From Pseudomonadota bacterium (GTDB lineage Bacteria > Desulfobacterota > Desulfobulbia > Desulfobulbales > Desulfocapsaceae): a stretch of DNA of 15,119 nucleotides. Made by a program: the position numbers and the translations under genes. Shown piece by piece: positions 6,535-15,037 of the stretch (the stretch's first letter is position 1; the number at the start of each line of letters is the position of its first letter). The stretch is from positions 1 through 15,119 of the forward strand of contig JAEYNP010000047.1 of NCBI GenBank assembly GCA_023412495.1, written 5' to 3'. The notes below the pieces were generated by a model. The model was given only the letters and a program-made list of their open reading frames with translations, had not been told where the DNA came from and searched no databases.

Positions 6535-8349
6535 ATGATGACGAGGTATAATCTTCAGGCTCGATCCATGGGCGCCAAGTCATGGTGGCGCCGGGTCTTT
6601 CCTTTCCTGCGCTGGATGAATGCCATCGGTTGGGACACCTTGAAAGCGGACCTGCTGGCGGGACTGACCGGGGCGGTCATCGTCCTGCCGCAGGGCGTGG
6701 CTTTTGCCATGATTGCGGGACTGCCTCCGGAATACGGACTCTACACGGCAATTGTCCCCCCGGTCGTGGCGGCGCTCTTCGGCTCTTCCCTGCATCTCAT
6801 TTCCGGTCCGACCACGGCGATCTCCATCGTCATCTTCAGTACCGTCAGTTCGATCACGCCGCCGGGTTCGGCGGAGTATGTCCGGCTGGTCCTGACCTTG
6901 ACCTTTCTCGCCGGCGTCCATCAGGTGGCTTTTGGCCTGGCCAGGCTGGGGACGCTGGTCAACTTCGTCTCCCACTCCGTCGTCATCGGCTTCACCACCG
7001 GTGCGGCGATCCTCATCGCCACCAGTCAATTGCGGCATGTCCTGGGTCTCGACCTGCCCAGCGGCCATTCCTTCATCGATGTCTGGTTGCATCTCTTCGG
7101 AAAGCTGGGTCAGGTCAATCTCCATGTTTTTGCCGTGGCGATGGCGACCCTTGCCGCCGCGGTCTTTTTTCGCGCCAAGATGCCCCGCTGGCCGGGAATG
7201 CTGTTCGCGATGATCCTCGGCAGCCTGCTCAGCCTCCTGATCGACGGCAGCGCTCATGGAGTGAAGCTGGTCGGGCAGATGCCGTCCCAATTGCCGCCTC
7301 TCTCGCTGCCGGACTTTTCGTTCGAGACCATTCGGGAACTCGCGCCCAAGGCGCTGGCCGTCGCTCTTCTCGGCCTCATCGAGGCCTTGTCCATCGCCAG
7401 GTCCATCGCCGCCAAATCGCATCAGCCGATCGACGGCAACCAGGAATTCATCGGACAGGGACTGTCGAATATCGTCGGCAGCTTCTTCTCGAGCTACGCC
7501 GCCTCCGGCTCCTTCACCCGCTCCGGCATCAACTTCCAGTCGGGGGCGGTCACCCCGCTGTCCGCCGTCTTTGCCGCGATACTGCTGGCGCTCATTTTGC
7601 TGCTCGTGGCCCCGCTCACCGCCTACCTGCCGATTGCGGCGATGGGCGGCATCATCCTGATGGTTGCCTATTACCTCATCGACCTGCATCACATTCGCAC
7701 CATCGTGAGAACCAGCAGGGAGGAGACGGCGGTGATGCTGGCCACCTTCCTGGCCACCCTGTTTCTGGATCTGGAGTTCGCCATTTACATCGGGGTGTTC
7801 CTGTCGCTCATGCTGTACCTGAACCGCACCGCCCACCCCCGGATTGTCAATATGGTGCCGAACACCGGCGCAACCGGTCCTCCGCTCATCGAGCAGGATA
7901 CCGAATGTTCCTACCTGAAGATTATCCGCATCGACGGCCCGCTGTTTTTCGGCGCGGTCAACCATGTGAGCGAATATCTGTATAACATTGACAGGAACCT
8001 GGTGCGGAAACGCAACGTGCTGATTATCGGCTGCGGCATCAACTTCATCGATGTGGCCGGAGCGGAAATGCTGGCCCAGGAAGCACGGCGCCGTCGCGCC
8101 CAAAGGGGGGTGCTCTATCTCTGTGAATTTCAGCCCAAGGCGTATGGTGTTTTGGAGCGGGGCGGATATCTTGATGCGATAGGCCGGGAGCATATCTTCG
8201 CCACCCAGAAAGAGGCCATCGCCAAGATCATCCCCGAGGCCGACCGGATGATCTGCCGGTACTGCAAGCATCCGATTTTCAAGGAGTGTCGCATCGCGGG
8301 CAAAATGGTTTTCGGGGGAGACACGTCTCTTGCTCCGCCTGCTCCGTAA
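6535..8349 (+). CDS. SulP-family anion transporter with STAS domain and Cys-rich tail
   Basis: A 604-residue inner-membrane transporter of the SulP/SLC26 family, moving sulfate, bicarbonate or related anions. The signature LPQGVAFAMIAGLPPEYGLYTAIVPPVVAALFGSS lies at about residues 51-85, followed by the GPTTAISI segment and a hydrophobic core to about residue 430. A STAS domain spans about 455-570; its FIDVAGAEML loop lacks the Ser/Thr found where anti-sigma-antagonist relatives are phosphorylated. Unusually, the C-terminus continues into CRYCKHPIFKECRI, with Cys574, Cys577, His579 and Cys585 in metal-site spacing. ATG 6535 follows AAGGAGGG (6517-6524) by 10 nt; ATG 6538 is also possible. It has its own promoter. 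The substrate cannot be read from sequence; sulfate or bicarbonate are the best guesses. Confidence 0.93.
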   Translation: MMTRYNLQARSMGAKSWWRRVFPFLRWMNAIGWDTLKADLLAGLTGAVIVLPQGVAFAMIAGLPPEYGLYTAIVPPVVAALFGSSLHLISGPTTAISIVIFSTVSSITPPGSAEYVRLVLTLTFLAGVHQVAFGLARLGTLVNFVSHSVVIGFTTGAAILIATSQLRHVLGLDLPSGHSFIDVWLHLFGKLGQVNLHVFAVAMATLAAAVFFRAKMPRWPGMLFAMILGSLLSLLIDGSAHGVKLVGQMPSQLPPLSLPDFSFETIRELAPKALAVALLGLIEALSIARSIAAKSHQPIDGNQEFIGQGLSNIVGSFFSSYAASGSFTRSGINFQSGAVTPLSAVFAAILLALILLLVAPLTAYLPIAAMGGIILMVAYYLIDLHHIRTIVRTSREETAVMLATFLATLFLDLEFAIYIGVFLSLMLYLNRTAHPRIVNMVPNTGATGPPLIEQDTECSYLKIIRIDGPLFFGAVNHVSEYLYNIDRNLVRKRNVLIIGCGINFIDVAGAEMLAQEARRRRAQRGVLYLCEFQPKAYGVLERGGYLDAIGREHIFATQKEAIAKIIPEADRMICRYCKHPIFKECRIAGKMVFGGDTSLAPPAP

Positions 8350-8553
8350 GGTTGGCGTTTGGGAAAACCTTTCTCCCGTCCAGGTTTTGCTTGTTGTTGT
8401 CGAAGTTGTCCGGTAAGTTCATCCCGCTCCGTTTTTGCCCGAGATAGACTTACGCAAAACGGTGTTTGATGTAATTCCATTGCCTTTCCGTAGGATTGCG
8501 GGGAATGAGTGCCGGTTCCCGCCAAGCTATACCAGCCTGTTGCGACGAAACCC

Positions 8554-9807
8554 ATGGTGAAATTCCTCCACACCGCCGACATCCATCTCGACAGTCCGCT
8601 CAGGGGCCTCGAAGCCCATGACGGGGCGCCGGTGGCCGAGATCCGCGGGGCGACGCGCCGGGCCTTCGACAACCTGATCGAACTGGCCGTCGAGGAGCGG
8701 GTCGATTTCCTCCTGATAGCCGGCGACCTCTACGACGGCGACTGGAAGGATTACAATACCGGCCTCTTCTTCGCCGCCCGCATGGGCCGCCTCGCCAGGG
8801 CCGGGATCAGGGTTTTCATCGCCTCCGGCAACCACGATGCGGCAAGCCAGATCACCAAATACATGCCCCTGCCGGAAAATGTCACGCTGCTGGCCGCGAA
8901 AAAGCCGCAGTCGGTGCGGCTGGACGATCTCGGGGTCGCCATCCACGGCCAGAGCTATTCGACCCGCACCATGACCGAGAATCTCGCAGCCGGTTTCCCG
9001 CCCGCCGCGGCCGGCTTTTTCAACATCGGCCTGCTGCACAGCTCGCTCACCGGTAGGGCGGGCCACGAGGAGTACGCCCCCTGTTCGGTGGACGATCTCC
9101 TGGCCAAGGGGTACGACTACTGGGCCTTGGGGCATGTCCATCAGCGGGAGGTCGTCGGGGAGGACCCGTGGATCGTCTTTCCCGGCAATATCCAGGGCCG
9201 CCATATACGGGAAGGCGGCGCCAAAGGCGCGACGCTGGTGACTATTGTCGACAGTCGGGTCGCCGAAGTCGCCCCTCGAGAGCTCGATGTCCTGCGCTGG
9301 GCCGTCTGCCGGGTGGACCTCTCCGATTGTGCGACCGTCGAGGGTGTCTACGATACCGTGCGCCTGGGCCTGATGCGGGAGCTGGACCGGGCGGGCGGCA
9401 GGACCCTGGCGGTGCGCCTTGCGCTGACCGGGAAATGCCCTGTGCACCACCGGCTGCTTGAACGCACCGCGGAATGGATCGAAGAGTTCCGGGGGATCGC
9501 GGCGGGGCAGGGCGAGATCTGGCTGGAGAAGGTCCTGTTCGAGACCAGTCGGGAGACGGGGGGAGCCGGGCTGTCGAGTGACGATTCGCCGATCGCGGGG
9601 CTGTTGCAGGCGATCGAACGGCTGACCCTGGACAGTGAGAATCTGCTCGGCATGGTGCCGGAACTGGCAGTTTTAAAGAGCAAGCTGCCGCCCGAGCTGC
9701 ATTCCGGCGAGGATGCTCCGCTTGGCGGAGCGGCGAACCTCCGCGCGGCGGTGCAGGAGCTCCTCATCGCCAAACTGCTGCAGCACGGAGGACCCGGATG
9801 CGCCTGA
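8554..9807 (+). CDS. YhaO/SbcD-like DNA repair metallophosphoesterase
   Basis: A 417-residue Mre11/SbcD-type nuclease subunit. All phosphoesterase motifs are present: Asp9-x-His11 (HTADIHLD), Asp58 (AGDLYDGD), Asn93-His94 (SGNHDA), His162 (LLHSS) and His194-x-His196 (GHVHQ), which hold two metal ions, normally manganese. The N-terminus KFLHTADIHLDSPLRGL and the length resemble Bacillus YhaO more than E. coli SbcD. The C-terminal about 150 residues probably form the capping and ATPase-contact region. I chose ATG 8554 because the catalytic strand begins there; it has no good ribosome site, while GTG 8509 (15 residues longer) has a purine-rich GGGGA upstream. Its last 10 nt overlap the ATPase gene, so the two are translationally coupled and should form one complex acting on DNA ends. 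Confidence 0.92.
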   Translation: MVKFLHTADIHLDSPLRGLEAHDGAPVAEIRGATRRAFDNLIELAVEERVDFLLIAGDLYDGDWKDYNTGLFFAARMGRLARAGIRVFIASGNHDAASQITKYMPLPENVTLLAAKKPQSVRLDDLGVAIHGQSYSTRTMTENLAAGFPPAAAGFFNIGLLHSSLTGRAGHEEYAPCSVDDLLAKGYDYWALGHVHQREVVGEDPWIVFPGNIQGRHIREGGAKGATLVTIVDSRVAEVAPRELDVLRWAVCRVDLSDCATVEGVYDTVRLGLMRELDRAGGRTLAVRLALTGKCPVHHRLLERTAEWIEEFRGIAAGQGEIWLEKVLFETSRETGGAGLSSDDSPIAGLLQAIERLTLDSENLLGMVPELAVLKSKLPPELHSGEDAPLGGAANLRAAVQELLIAKLLQHGGPGCA

Positions 9808-12800
9808 AGCGTCTCGAGCTGAAAGCCTTCGGCCCCTTTACCGACCGGATTCTCGATTTCGACGGCGCGGCCCCCGGCCTGCATATCATCTACGGCCGCA
9901 ACGAGGCCGGCAAAAGCAGCTCGCTCCGGGCGCTGAAGGCCCTGCTCTACGGCTTTCCGCAGCAGACGCCGGACAATTTTCTCCACAGCTACGACCAGCT
10001 GCTGGTCGGCGGCTGTATCCAAGGCGCTTCGGGACAGGAGCTGGTCTTCCAGCGCCGCAAGAAGCGGCACGATGATGTGCTAGATGGTTCGGGCAATCCC
10101 CTCGATCAGGGGGTGCTGACACCCTTTCTGCAGGGGATCGAGCCGGAGATCTTCGCTTCCCTCTACGGGATCGACCATGATTCCCTGGTGCGCGGCGGGG
10201 AGGAGATTCTTGCCCAGAAGGGTGAGGTGGGCCAGGCCCTGTTCGCCGCCGGGGCGGGCATCTCATCCCTGCGGGAGGTCATCCAGCAGCTCGAGACGGA
10301 TGCCGGCGAGCTGTTCAAGGCGATGGGAAAAAACCAGGAAATCACCAGGGCAATCGCCAGATATAAGGAGCTGCAGGCGGAGGCCAGGAAAGCCTGCCTC
10401 TCCGCCAGGGAATGGCAGGAGCTGACTAGAGACCTGGAGCAGGCCACCGTCGAGCGGGCTGCCCTGGAAGCTGAACGTGATACAAAGCGCAGGGAGGTGC
10501 AGCGCCTGCAGCGCTTGATCCAGGCCATCCCGGAACTGGCCGTGCTGCAGTCACGGCGCGAGCAGCTGGCGGCCCTGGGCGAGGTTGTGGCGCTCGATCC
10601 CGGCTTCGGAGAGCGATATCATGACGTCAGCCGGGAGCTGCGCGAGGCCGGGCTCCAGTTGCAGCGGGATGCCGACCGGCTCGGGAAGCTCATCGAGAAA
10701 CGGCGGGCTATCTCCCTCAACCGGGCGCTGCTCGACCAGGCGGCCCGGGTGGACGATTTTCACCAGCGTCTCGGTGAATACCGCAAGGGCCGGAAGGATC
10801 GGCCGGAGCGCAACGGCATGCGGATCAGCCTTCGCACCGAAGCGGGCCTCCTCCTGCGACAGGTGCGGCCGGATCTCGACTTGAGCCGGGTGGAGAGTCT
10901 GCGGCACCTGCCGGCCGGCAGGAAAACGGTGCAGAACCTTGTCACCCGGTACGAGGCGATCCGGCAGAAGCTCGAGTCGGCTCAACAGCAGGGAAGGGTT
11001 GCCGAACAGGAGCGGCTGGCGGTGACGCGCGAACTCGAGGGGCTTCCGGCGTCCTCGGAGTCGCAGAATCTCCTTCAGGCGGTTCGGCTGGCGCAGAAGG
11101 CGGGCGATCTCGATGCTCAGATCGCCAGGGGCGAAAGTGAAACGGGGGCGATCGGAAGGCAAAGTCTTGCGGAGCTTACGCGAATTGGCCTGTGGCGGGG
11201 CGATCTTTCCGTACTCATGGAGCTTAGCCTGCCGCTGCCTGCGACGCTGCAGCGCTACGACCAGGGCCTCGGTAGTCTTGCCGAAGAACGGCGCGAGCTG
11301 GAAAAAGAGCGTCGGAATCTTACGCGCGAGTTGCGGGCGGCGGAAGCCGAGCGGAAAAAACTGGAGTTTGGCGGGCAGATCCCCTCCGAAGAGGAACTTT
11401 TCGCCGTTCGAGGCAAAAGGGAGGAAGGGTGGCAACTGGTTCGGCGGCAATGGTTGAACCGGGAAGATGTCGATCGAGATACTGCTGCATATGCTTCCCG
11501 ACCGCTGGCCGAGGCCTACGAGGGCTATGTCCGTCAGGCGGACGGGCTGGCCGACCGGCTGCGCCGCGAGGCCGACCGGGTGGCAGGCGCGGCGGGAGTG
11601 CAGGCCCAGCTCGACAGCCTGCGGGATTCCCTGGCGGCGAACGACCGGGCGCTGCAGGCGGTGCTCCGGCGGTCCGAGGCCATGGATGCAGACTGGCGCG
11701 GCCTCTGGCAGCCGCTCTCCATCGTGCCGCTCTCGCCCAAGGAGATGGGCGGTTGGCTGGCCGAGATCGACAGGCTCAGGTTCAGGGTGGGCGAGATGGC
11801 GAAGAAGGAGCAGGAACTGGTCCGGAATCGCCAGCGGCGCCACGAGCTCCGGGAGGGAGTTGTAAAAGAGCTGCGTCAGGCGGGGGCAAGCATTCCCTGT
11901 AGCGAAGACCTCGGCCCCGTCCTGGTGCTGGCCGAAGCCGAACTCGACCGGCTCGCCCGGCGCAATGCGCTGCATGAAAAGTTGCAGGAGCGTCTCCGCC
12001 GGGCAGAGGCCATGGTCCGGCAGGCGGAGGAAGACCTGCAGCATGCCCGTGAGGCCCTGGCAGGGTGGCAGGAGGAGTGGCGGGCGGCGACAGCAGGGCT
12101 TCACGACCGTGGCTTTCTCTCCCCCCAGGACGCCGTCGACCGGCTGGAAGTTCTGCAGAACTGCTTTGACCGCCTGGCCAAGGCCGACGAACTGCAGAAG
12201 CGCATCGACGGCATCGATCGGGATGCGGCGGCCCTCGACCGGGAGGTTCGGGCATTGCTTGCCCAGGTGGCGCCGGGCTTGGCGGCGATGCCGCTCGATC
12301 AGGCGATCCTGGAGCTGCGCGGCCTGCTCGCCCGGGCCCAGCAGGAGTCCACCCTCGATGTCCAGCTGGCGGAAGAGATCGACGCCCTTCAGGATGAAAT
12401 CGCGGCCGTCGAAAAAAACTTCGCGGCAGGGCAGGCGCAGATGGAGGAACTTCTGCGGCTGGCCGGCTGCAGAAGCCCCGAAGAGCTGCCCGCGGTGATC
12501 GAACGGCACGCTGCCTGGCGGAGACTGCAGGAGAAGATTGCCGACACCGAGGCGAGTCTCGCCCAAATCGGCGCAGGCGTGAGTGTCGCCGAACTGGCCG
12601 GGCAAGCGGCGGAGGTGGATGTCGACGACGATCTGCCAGGTCTGGTGGCAACGCTCATGCGGGATGTACAGGAGCGTATCGATCCCGGAATCAACCGGAT
12701 CTCCCAGCGCATAGGCGAACTGGGCGTGCGTCTTGCCGCCATGGACGGCGGCGGCCGCGCGGCGGAACTGGCCGAGCGGACGGAGCAGGAACTGGCCAGG

Positions 12801-13298
12801 ATCCGGCGATTGACCGAACGCTATGCGGTGGTCAAGCTGGCTGCGAAAATCCTGCAGCAGGAGATCGAGCGCTACCGGGAAGAGCACCAGGCCCCGGTCC
12901 TGAAGCTCGGTTCCCGTTATTTCCGAGAGCTGACCCTCGGTTCCTTCACCGGGCTGCGCGCCGATGTGGACGACAAGGGCGAGCCGGTGCTGGTCGGCGT
13001 CCGCTCCGGCGATCGACGGCTCACCGTGGACAAGATGAGTTCGGGCACCCGGGATCAGCTCTATCTGGCTCTACGCCTCGCCACCCTGGAATGGCGCCTC
13101 GCAAAAAACGAACCGATGCCCTTCATTGTGGACGATATCCTCATCAACTTCGACGACGAGCGGTCGCGGGCGACGCTGGCGGTCCTTGCCGGGTTGGCCG
13201 AGAAGAACCAGGTGATCCTCTTCAGCCATCATCGCCGGATCGTCGAGGAGGCGAGAGGGCTGGGGCAAGAAGGACTGATCCAGATCCACGAGCTATAG
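9798..13298 (+). CDS. YhaN/SbcC/Rad50-like coiled-coil ATPase
   Basis: A 1166-residue SMC-like ATPase. The N-terminal lobe carries the Walker A motif GRNEAGKSS (residues 33-41) within the LKAFGPFTDRILDF opening typical of YhaN. Residues about 190-1050 are rich in Glu, Arg, Leu and Gln heptads and should form long antiparallel coiled coils. The C-terminal lobe has the signature SSGTRDQLYLALR (from 1081), Walker B with D-loop MPFIVDDILINFDDER (from 1107) and the switch histidines FSHH (1142-1145). No CxxC zinc hook is visible in the coiled coil, unlike Rad50 and SbcC. It is somewhat longer than Bacillus YhaN (about 960 residues). ATG 9798 lies 5 nt after GGAGGA (9787-9792) and overlaps the nuclease stop by 10 nt. 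The pair likely tethers and processes DNA ends; a defence role is possible but not shown. Confidence 0.92.
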   Translation: MRLKRLELKAFGPFTDRILDFDGAAPGLHIIYGRNEAGKSSSLRALKALLYGFPQQTPDNFLHSYDQLLVGGCIQGASGQELVFQRRKKRHDDVLDGSGNPLDQGVLTPFLQGIEPEIFASLYGIDHDSLVRGGEEILAQKGEVGQALFAAGAGISSLREVIQQLETDAGELFKAMGKNQEITRAIARYKELQAEARKACLSAREWQELTRDLEQATVERAALEAERDTKRREVQRLQRLIQAIPELAVLQSRREQLAALGEVVALDPGFGERYHDVSRELREAGLQLQRDADRLGKLIEKRRAISLNRALLDQAARVDDFHQRLGEYRKGRKDRPERNGMRISLRTEAGLLLRQVRPDLDLSRVESLRHLPAGRKTVQNLVTRYEAIRQKLESAQQQGRVAEQERLAVTRELEGLPASSESQNLLQAVRLAQKAGDLDAQIARGESETGAIGRQSLAELTRIGLWRGDLSVLMELSLPLPATLQRYDQGLGSLAEERRELEKERRNLTRELRAAEAERKKLEFGGQIPSEEELFAVRGKREEGWQLVRRQWLNREDVDRDTAAYASRPLAEAYEGYVRQADGLADRLRREADRVAGAAGVQAQLDSLRDSLAANDRALQAVLRRSEAMDADWRGLWQPLSIVPLSPKEMGGWLAEIDRLRFRVGEMAKKEQELVRNRQRRHELREGVVKELRQAGASIPCSEDLGPVLVLAEAELDRLARRNALHEKLQERLRRAEAMVRQAEEDLQHAREALAGWQEEWRAATAGLHDRGFLSPQDAVDRLEVLQNCFDRLAKADELQKRIDGIDRDAAALDREVRALLAQVAPGLAAMPLDQAILELRGLLARAQQESTLDVQLAEEIDALQDEIAAVEKNFAAGQAQMEELLRLAGCRSPEELPAVIERHAAWRRLQEKIADTEASLAQIGAGVSVAELAGQAAEVDVDDDLPGLVATLMRDVQERIDPGINRISQRIGELGVRLAAMDGGGRAAELAERTEQELARIRRLTERYAVVKLAAKILQQEIERYREEHQAPVLKLGSRYFRELTLGSFTGLRADVDDKGEPVLVGVRSGDRRLTVDKMSSGTRDQLYLALRLATLEWRLAKNEPMPFIVDDILINFDDERSRATLAVLAGLAEKNQVILFSHHRRIVEEARGLGQEGLIQIHEL

Positions 13299-13317
13299 GA
13301 TTTTTCCGACAGCGGAT

Positions 13318-13346
13318 TTGGTTCCCGCCATCTTTTCATATATAAT
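13318..13346 (+). promoter_or_regulatory. Sigma70-like promoter of the sensor kinase gene
   Basis: TTGGTT (13318-13323) and a consensus TATAAT (13341-13346) are separated by 17 nt. It starts 20 nt after the ATPase stop codon, giving a leader of about 55 nt and indicating that the kinase is transcribed independently of the nuclease pair. Confidence 0.55.
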
Positions 13347-13406
13347 CCTAATACGATTTCATAGAGCTGAACAAAGCAATAGGAGTTGTTCCTTACGGAA
13401 AAGGCA

Positions 13407-14963
13407 ATGCAAAAAGTACTCATAGTAGAAAACAATCCGACAGTCACCAAACTACTCTCGCATCACTTCCAACTTGCCGGCTGCGAAATACGTCTTGCCG
13501 AGGATGGCCTGCAGGCCATGAACATGCTGGAATCCTTCGTTCCGGATATCCTCTTCACCGACATCATCATGCCGAAGATCGGAGGGGACGTCCTGTGTCG
13601 GGTAGTCAGGGACACACCCCGGTACAAGGATATTTTCATCGTTGTCCATTCGGCGATCGCCTATGAAGATGAAAACCGTATCTTCGATCTGGAAGCCGAT
13701 CTGTATATAGCCAAAGGGGGGAGTATTGCTATCGGCAATCACATCCGCCATGTCCTCGAACAGTTCCGTAGCGGCAAGCGGAGGGAGAATTTCCTGTATG
13801 GCAAGGAGCATTTGAGTTTCCGAAGCATCACCAAAGAACTCCTGAGAGTCCGCCGGCATTATAACACCATGCTGGAGAATCTCGGCGAGGCGGTCATCGA
13901 GATGGACAGTACAGGACGGATTGTCCAGATCAATCAAGCCGCACAGAAACTGTTGGGCCACGAACCGGCAAAACTTCTCTCGAGCAGATTAACGGATTAC
14001 CTGGCCGGGCCGGAACTCGATCTGGTCAAGCAGTGGTTCGGTCGGGTCTCCACCGGGGATGCCCCTCTCTTTCAATCCAGTTACGGCAGCCCTCTTATGG
14101 CAGGAGAAAACCAGGTGCTTCTCAAGCTCGTTTGCGTTACCGATAGGGATGAATGCTTCTCTATCGCCATACTGCAGGATATCACCGAACGAAGGATGGT
14201 CGAAAAACAGCACCAGATCTTCAGTGACGAGTTGGAACGAAGAGTCGAGCAACGCACCCGCGAGCTGCAGGAAACCCAGTCCCAATACCTGCACGCCGAA
14301 AAGCTCTCGGCGATCGGCAAGTTGTCGGCCTCCATCGCCCATGAGTTCAACAGCCCCCTGCAAGGTGTGATGACTATCCTCCGAAGCCTGCAGAAGACGG
14401 CAGTTCTGGAAGAAGGGGACCGGGTCATGCTGGATCTGGCGATCAGCGAAAGCGAACGGATGAAAAATCTCATTCGCAGCCTCCAGGATTTCAATCGTCC
14501 CTCTTCGGGGAGGAAGGTGCCCATGGACGTGCACGGGGCGATCGACGCCCTGCTGCTGCTGTGCAAGAGCGATTTTCAGCGCAAAGGCATTGTCACGAAA
14601 TTGAACTACGACAGGCGGCTGCCCCAGATTCAGGCGATTCCGGATCAGATCAAGCAGGTCTTTCTCAACCTGCTGCATAATGCGGCGGATGCCTGCCCGA
14701 AAAAAGACGGGGTGATCACGATCACTACCTCTCACGAAGAGGAGAGAATCGCCGTGACGATCCGGGACAACGGCATAGGCATCGAGCCCAGCAAGATGGA
14801 TATCATCTTTCAGCCGTTCTACACAACCAAACCCGCAATCAAGGGAACCGGCCTCGGCCTGTCGGTCTGCCACGGCATCGTGCAGTGCCACGGCGGAGAA
14901 ATACGAGTCGAAAGCCAGCCTGGTGAAGGCGCAAGCTTCACGGTCGTGCTGCCTATCAGCTAA
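13407..14963 (+). CDS. Hybrid sensor histidine kinase: receiver-PAS-kinase
   Basis: A 518-residue soluble two-component protein without membrane segments. Residues 1-120 are a receiver domain with phospho-acceptor Asp52 (FTDIIMP), Ser82 and Lys103; the acidic pair that binds magnesium is Glu8-Asn9 (VENN), one acid short of the usual two. A PAS domain follows (about 150-262, ending AILQDITERR), then a short coiled coil, the phospho-accepting His312 in SIAHEFNSPLQG, and a HATPase with N-box NLLHNAADAC, DNGIGIEP (454-461) and GTGLGLS (480-486). It probably receives a signal or phosphate through its receiver to tune kinase output; no partner regulator lies in the window. I chose ATG 13407 since the receiver begins there, with only GGAA 6 nt upstream; AGGAG at 13381-13385 is too far away. 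It ends in tandem stops TAATAA. Confidence 0.93.
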   Translation: MQKVLIVENNPTVTKLLSHHFQLAGCEIRLAEDGLQAMNMLESFVPDILFTDIIMPKIGGDVLCRVVRDTPRYKDIFIVVHSAIAYEDENRIFDLEADLYIAKGGSIAIGNHIRHVLEQFRSGKRRENFLYGKEHLSFRSITKELLRVRRHYNTMLENLGEAVIEMDSTGRIVQINQAAQKLLGHEPAKLLSSRLTDYLAGPELDLVKQWFGRVSTGDAPLFQSSYGSPLMAGENQVLLKLVCVTDRDECFSIAILQDITERRMVEKQHQIFSDELERRVEQRTRELQETQSQYLHAEKLSAIGKLSASIAHEFNSPLQGVMTILRSLQKTAVLEEGDRVMLDLAISESERMKNLIRSLQDFNRPSSGRKVPMDVHGAIDALLLLCKSDFQRKGIVTKLNYDRRLPQIQAIPDQIKQVFLNLLHNAADACPKKDGVITITTSHEEERIAVTIRDNGIGIEPSKMDIIFQPFYTTKPAIKGTGLGLSVCHGIVQCHGGEIRVESQPGEGASFTVVLPIS

Positions 14964-14970
14964 TAAAACA

Positions 14971-15000
14971 GGACTGAGGACTGAGTGATGAGGACTGAGT
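14971..15000. repeat. Three GGACTGA units, inverted relative to the terminal array
   Basis: GGACTGA occurs at 14971-14977, 14978-14984 and 14992-14998, starting 8 nt after the kinase stop codon. It is the reverse complement of a register of the heptamer in the array at 15038-15119, so the two blocks can pair and form a long stem, possibly ending kinase transcription. Confidence 0.7.
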
Positions 15001-15016
15001 AAATTCTCTTTGCAAT

Positions 15017-15031
15017 CGATACATTGTATCG
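15017..15031. repeat. Perfect 6-bp hairpin between the inverted heptamer blocks
   Basis: CGATAC (15017-15022) and GTATCG (15026-15031) pair around loop ATT. It lies between the GGACTGA block and the TCCTCAG array, near the centre of a larger potential cruciform. Confidence 0.6.
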
Positions 15032-15037
15032 TACGCT

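Noticed and set aside
6580..8271. A 563-codon minus-strand open frame opposite the SulP gene
   Set aside because: It is a low-complexity His, Asp, Gly and Arg-rich translation mirroring a recognisable transporter; no ribosome site or domain.
8364..8388. AAAACCT/AGGTTTT hairpin after the SulP stop codon as an intrinsic terminator
   Set aside because: The 7-bp stem is AT-rich with an 11-nt loop and no clean T-run follows, so it is too weak to call.
10551..12887. A 778-codon open frame on the minus strand inside the YhaN-like ATPase gene
   Set aside because: It is antisense to a gene with clear Walker A, signature and Walker B motifs; long antisense frames are expected in GC-rich coding DNA, and the translation shows no family.
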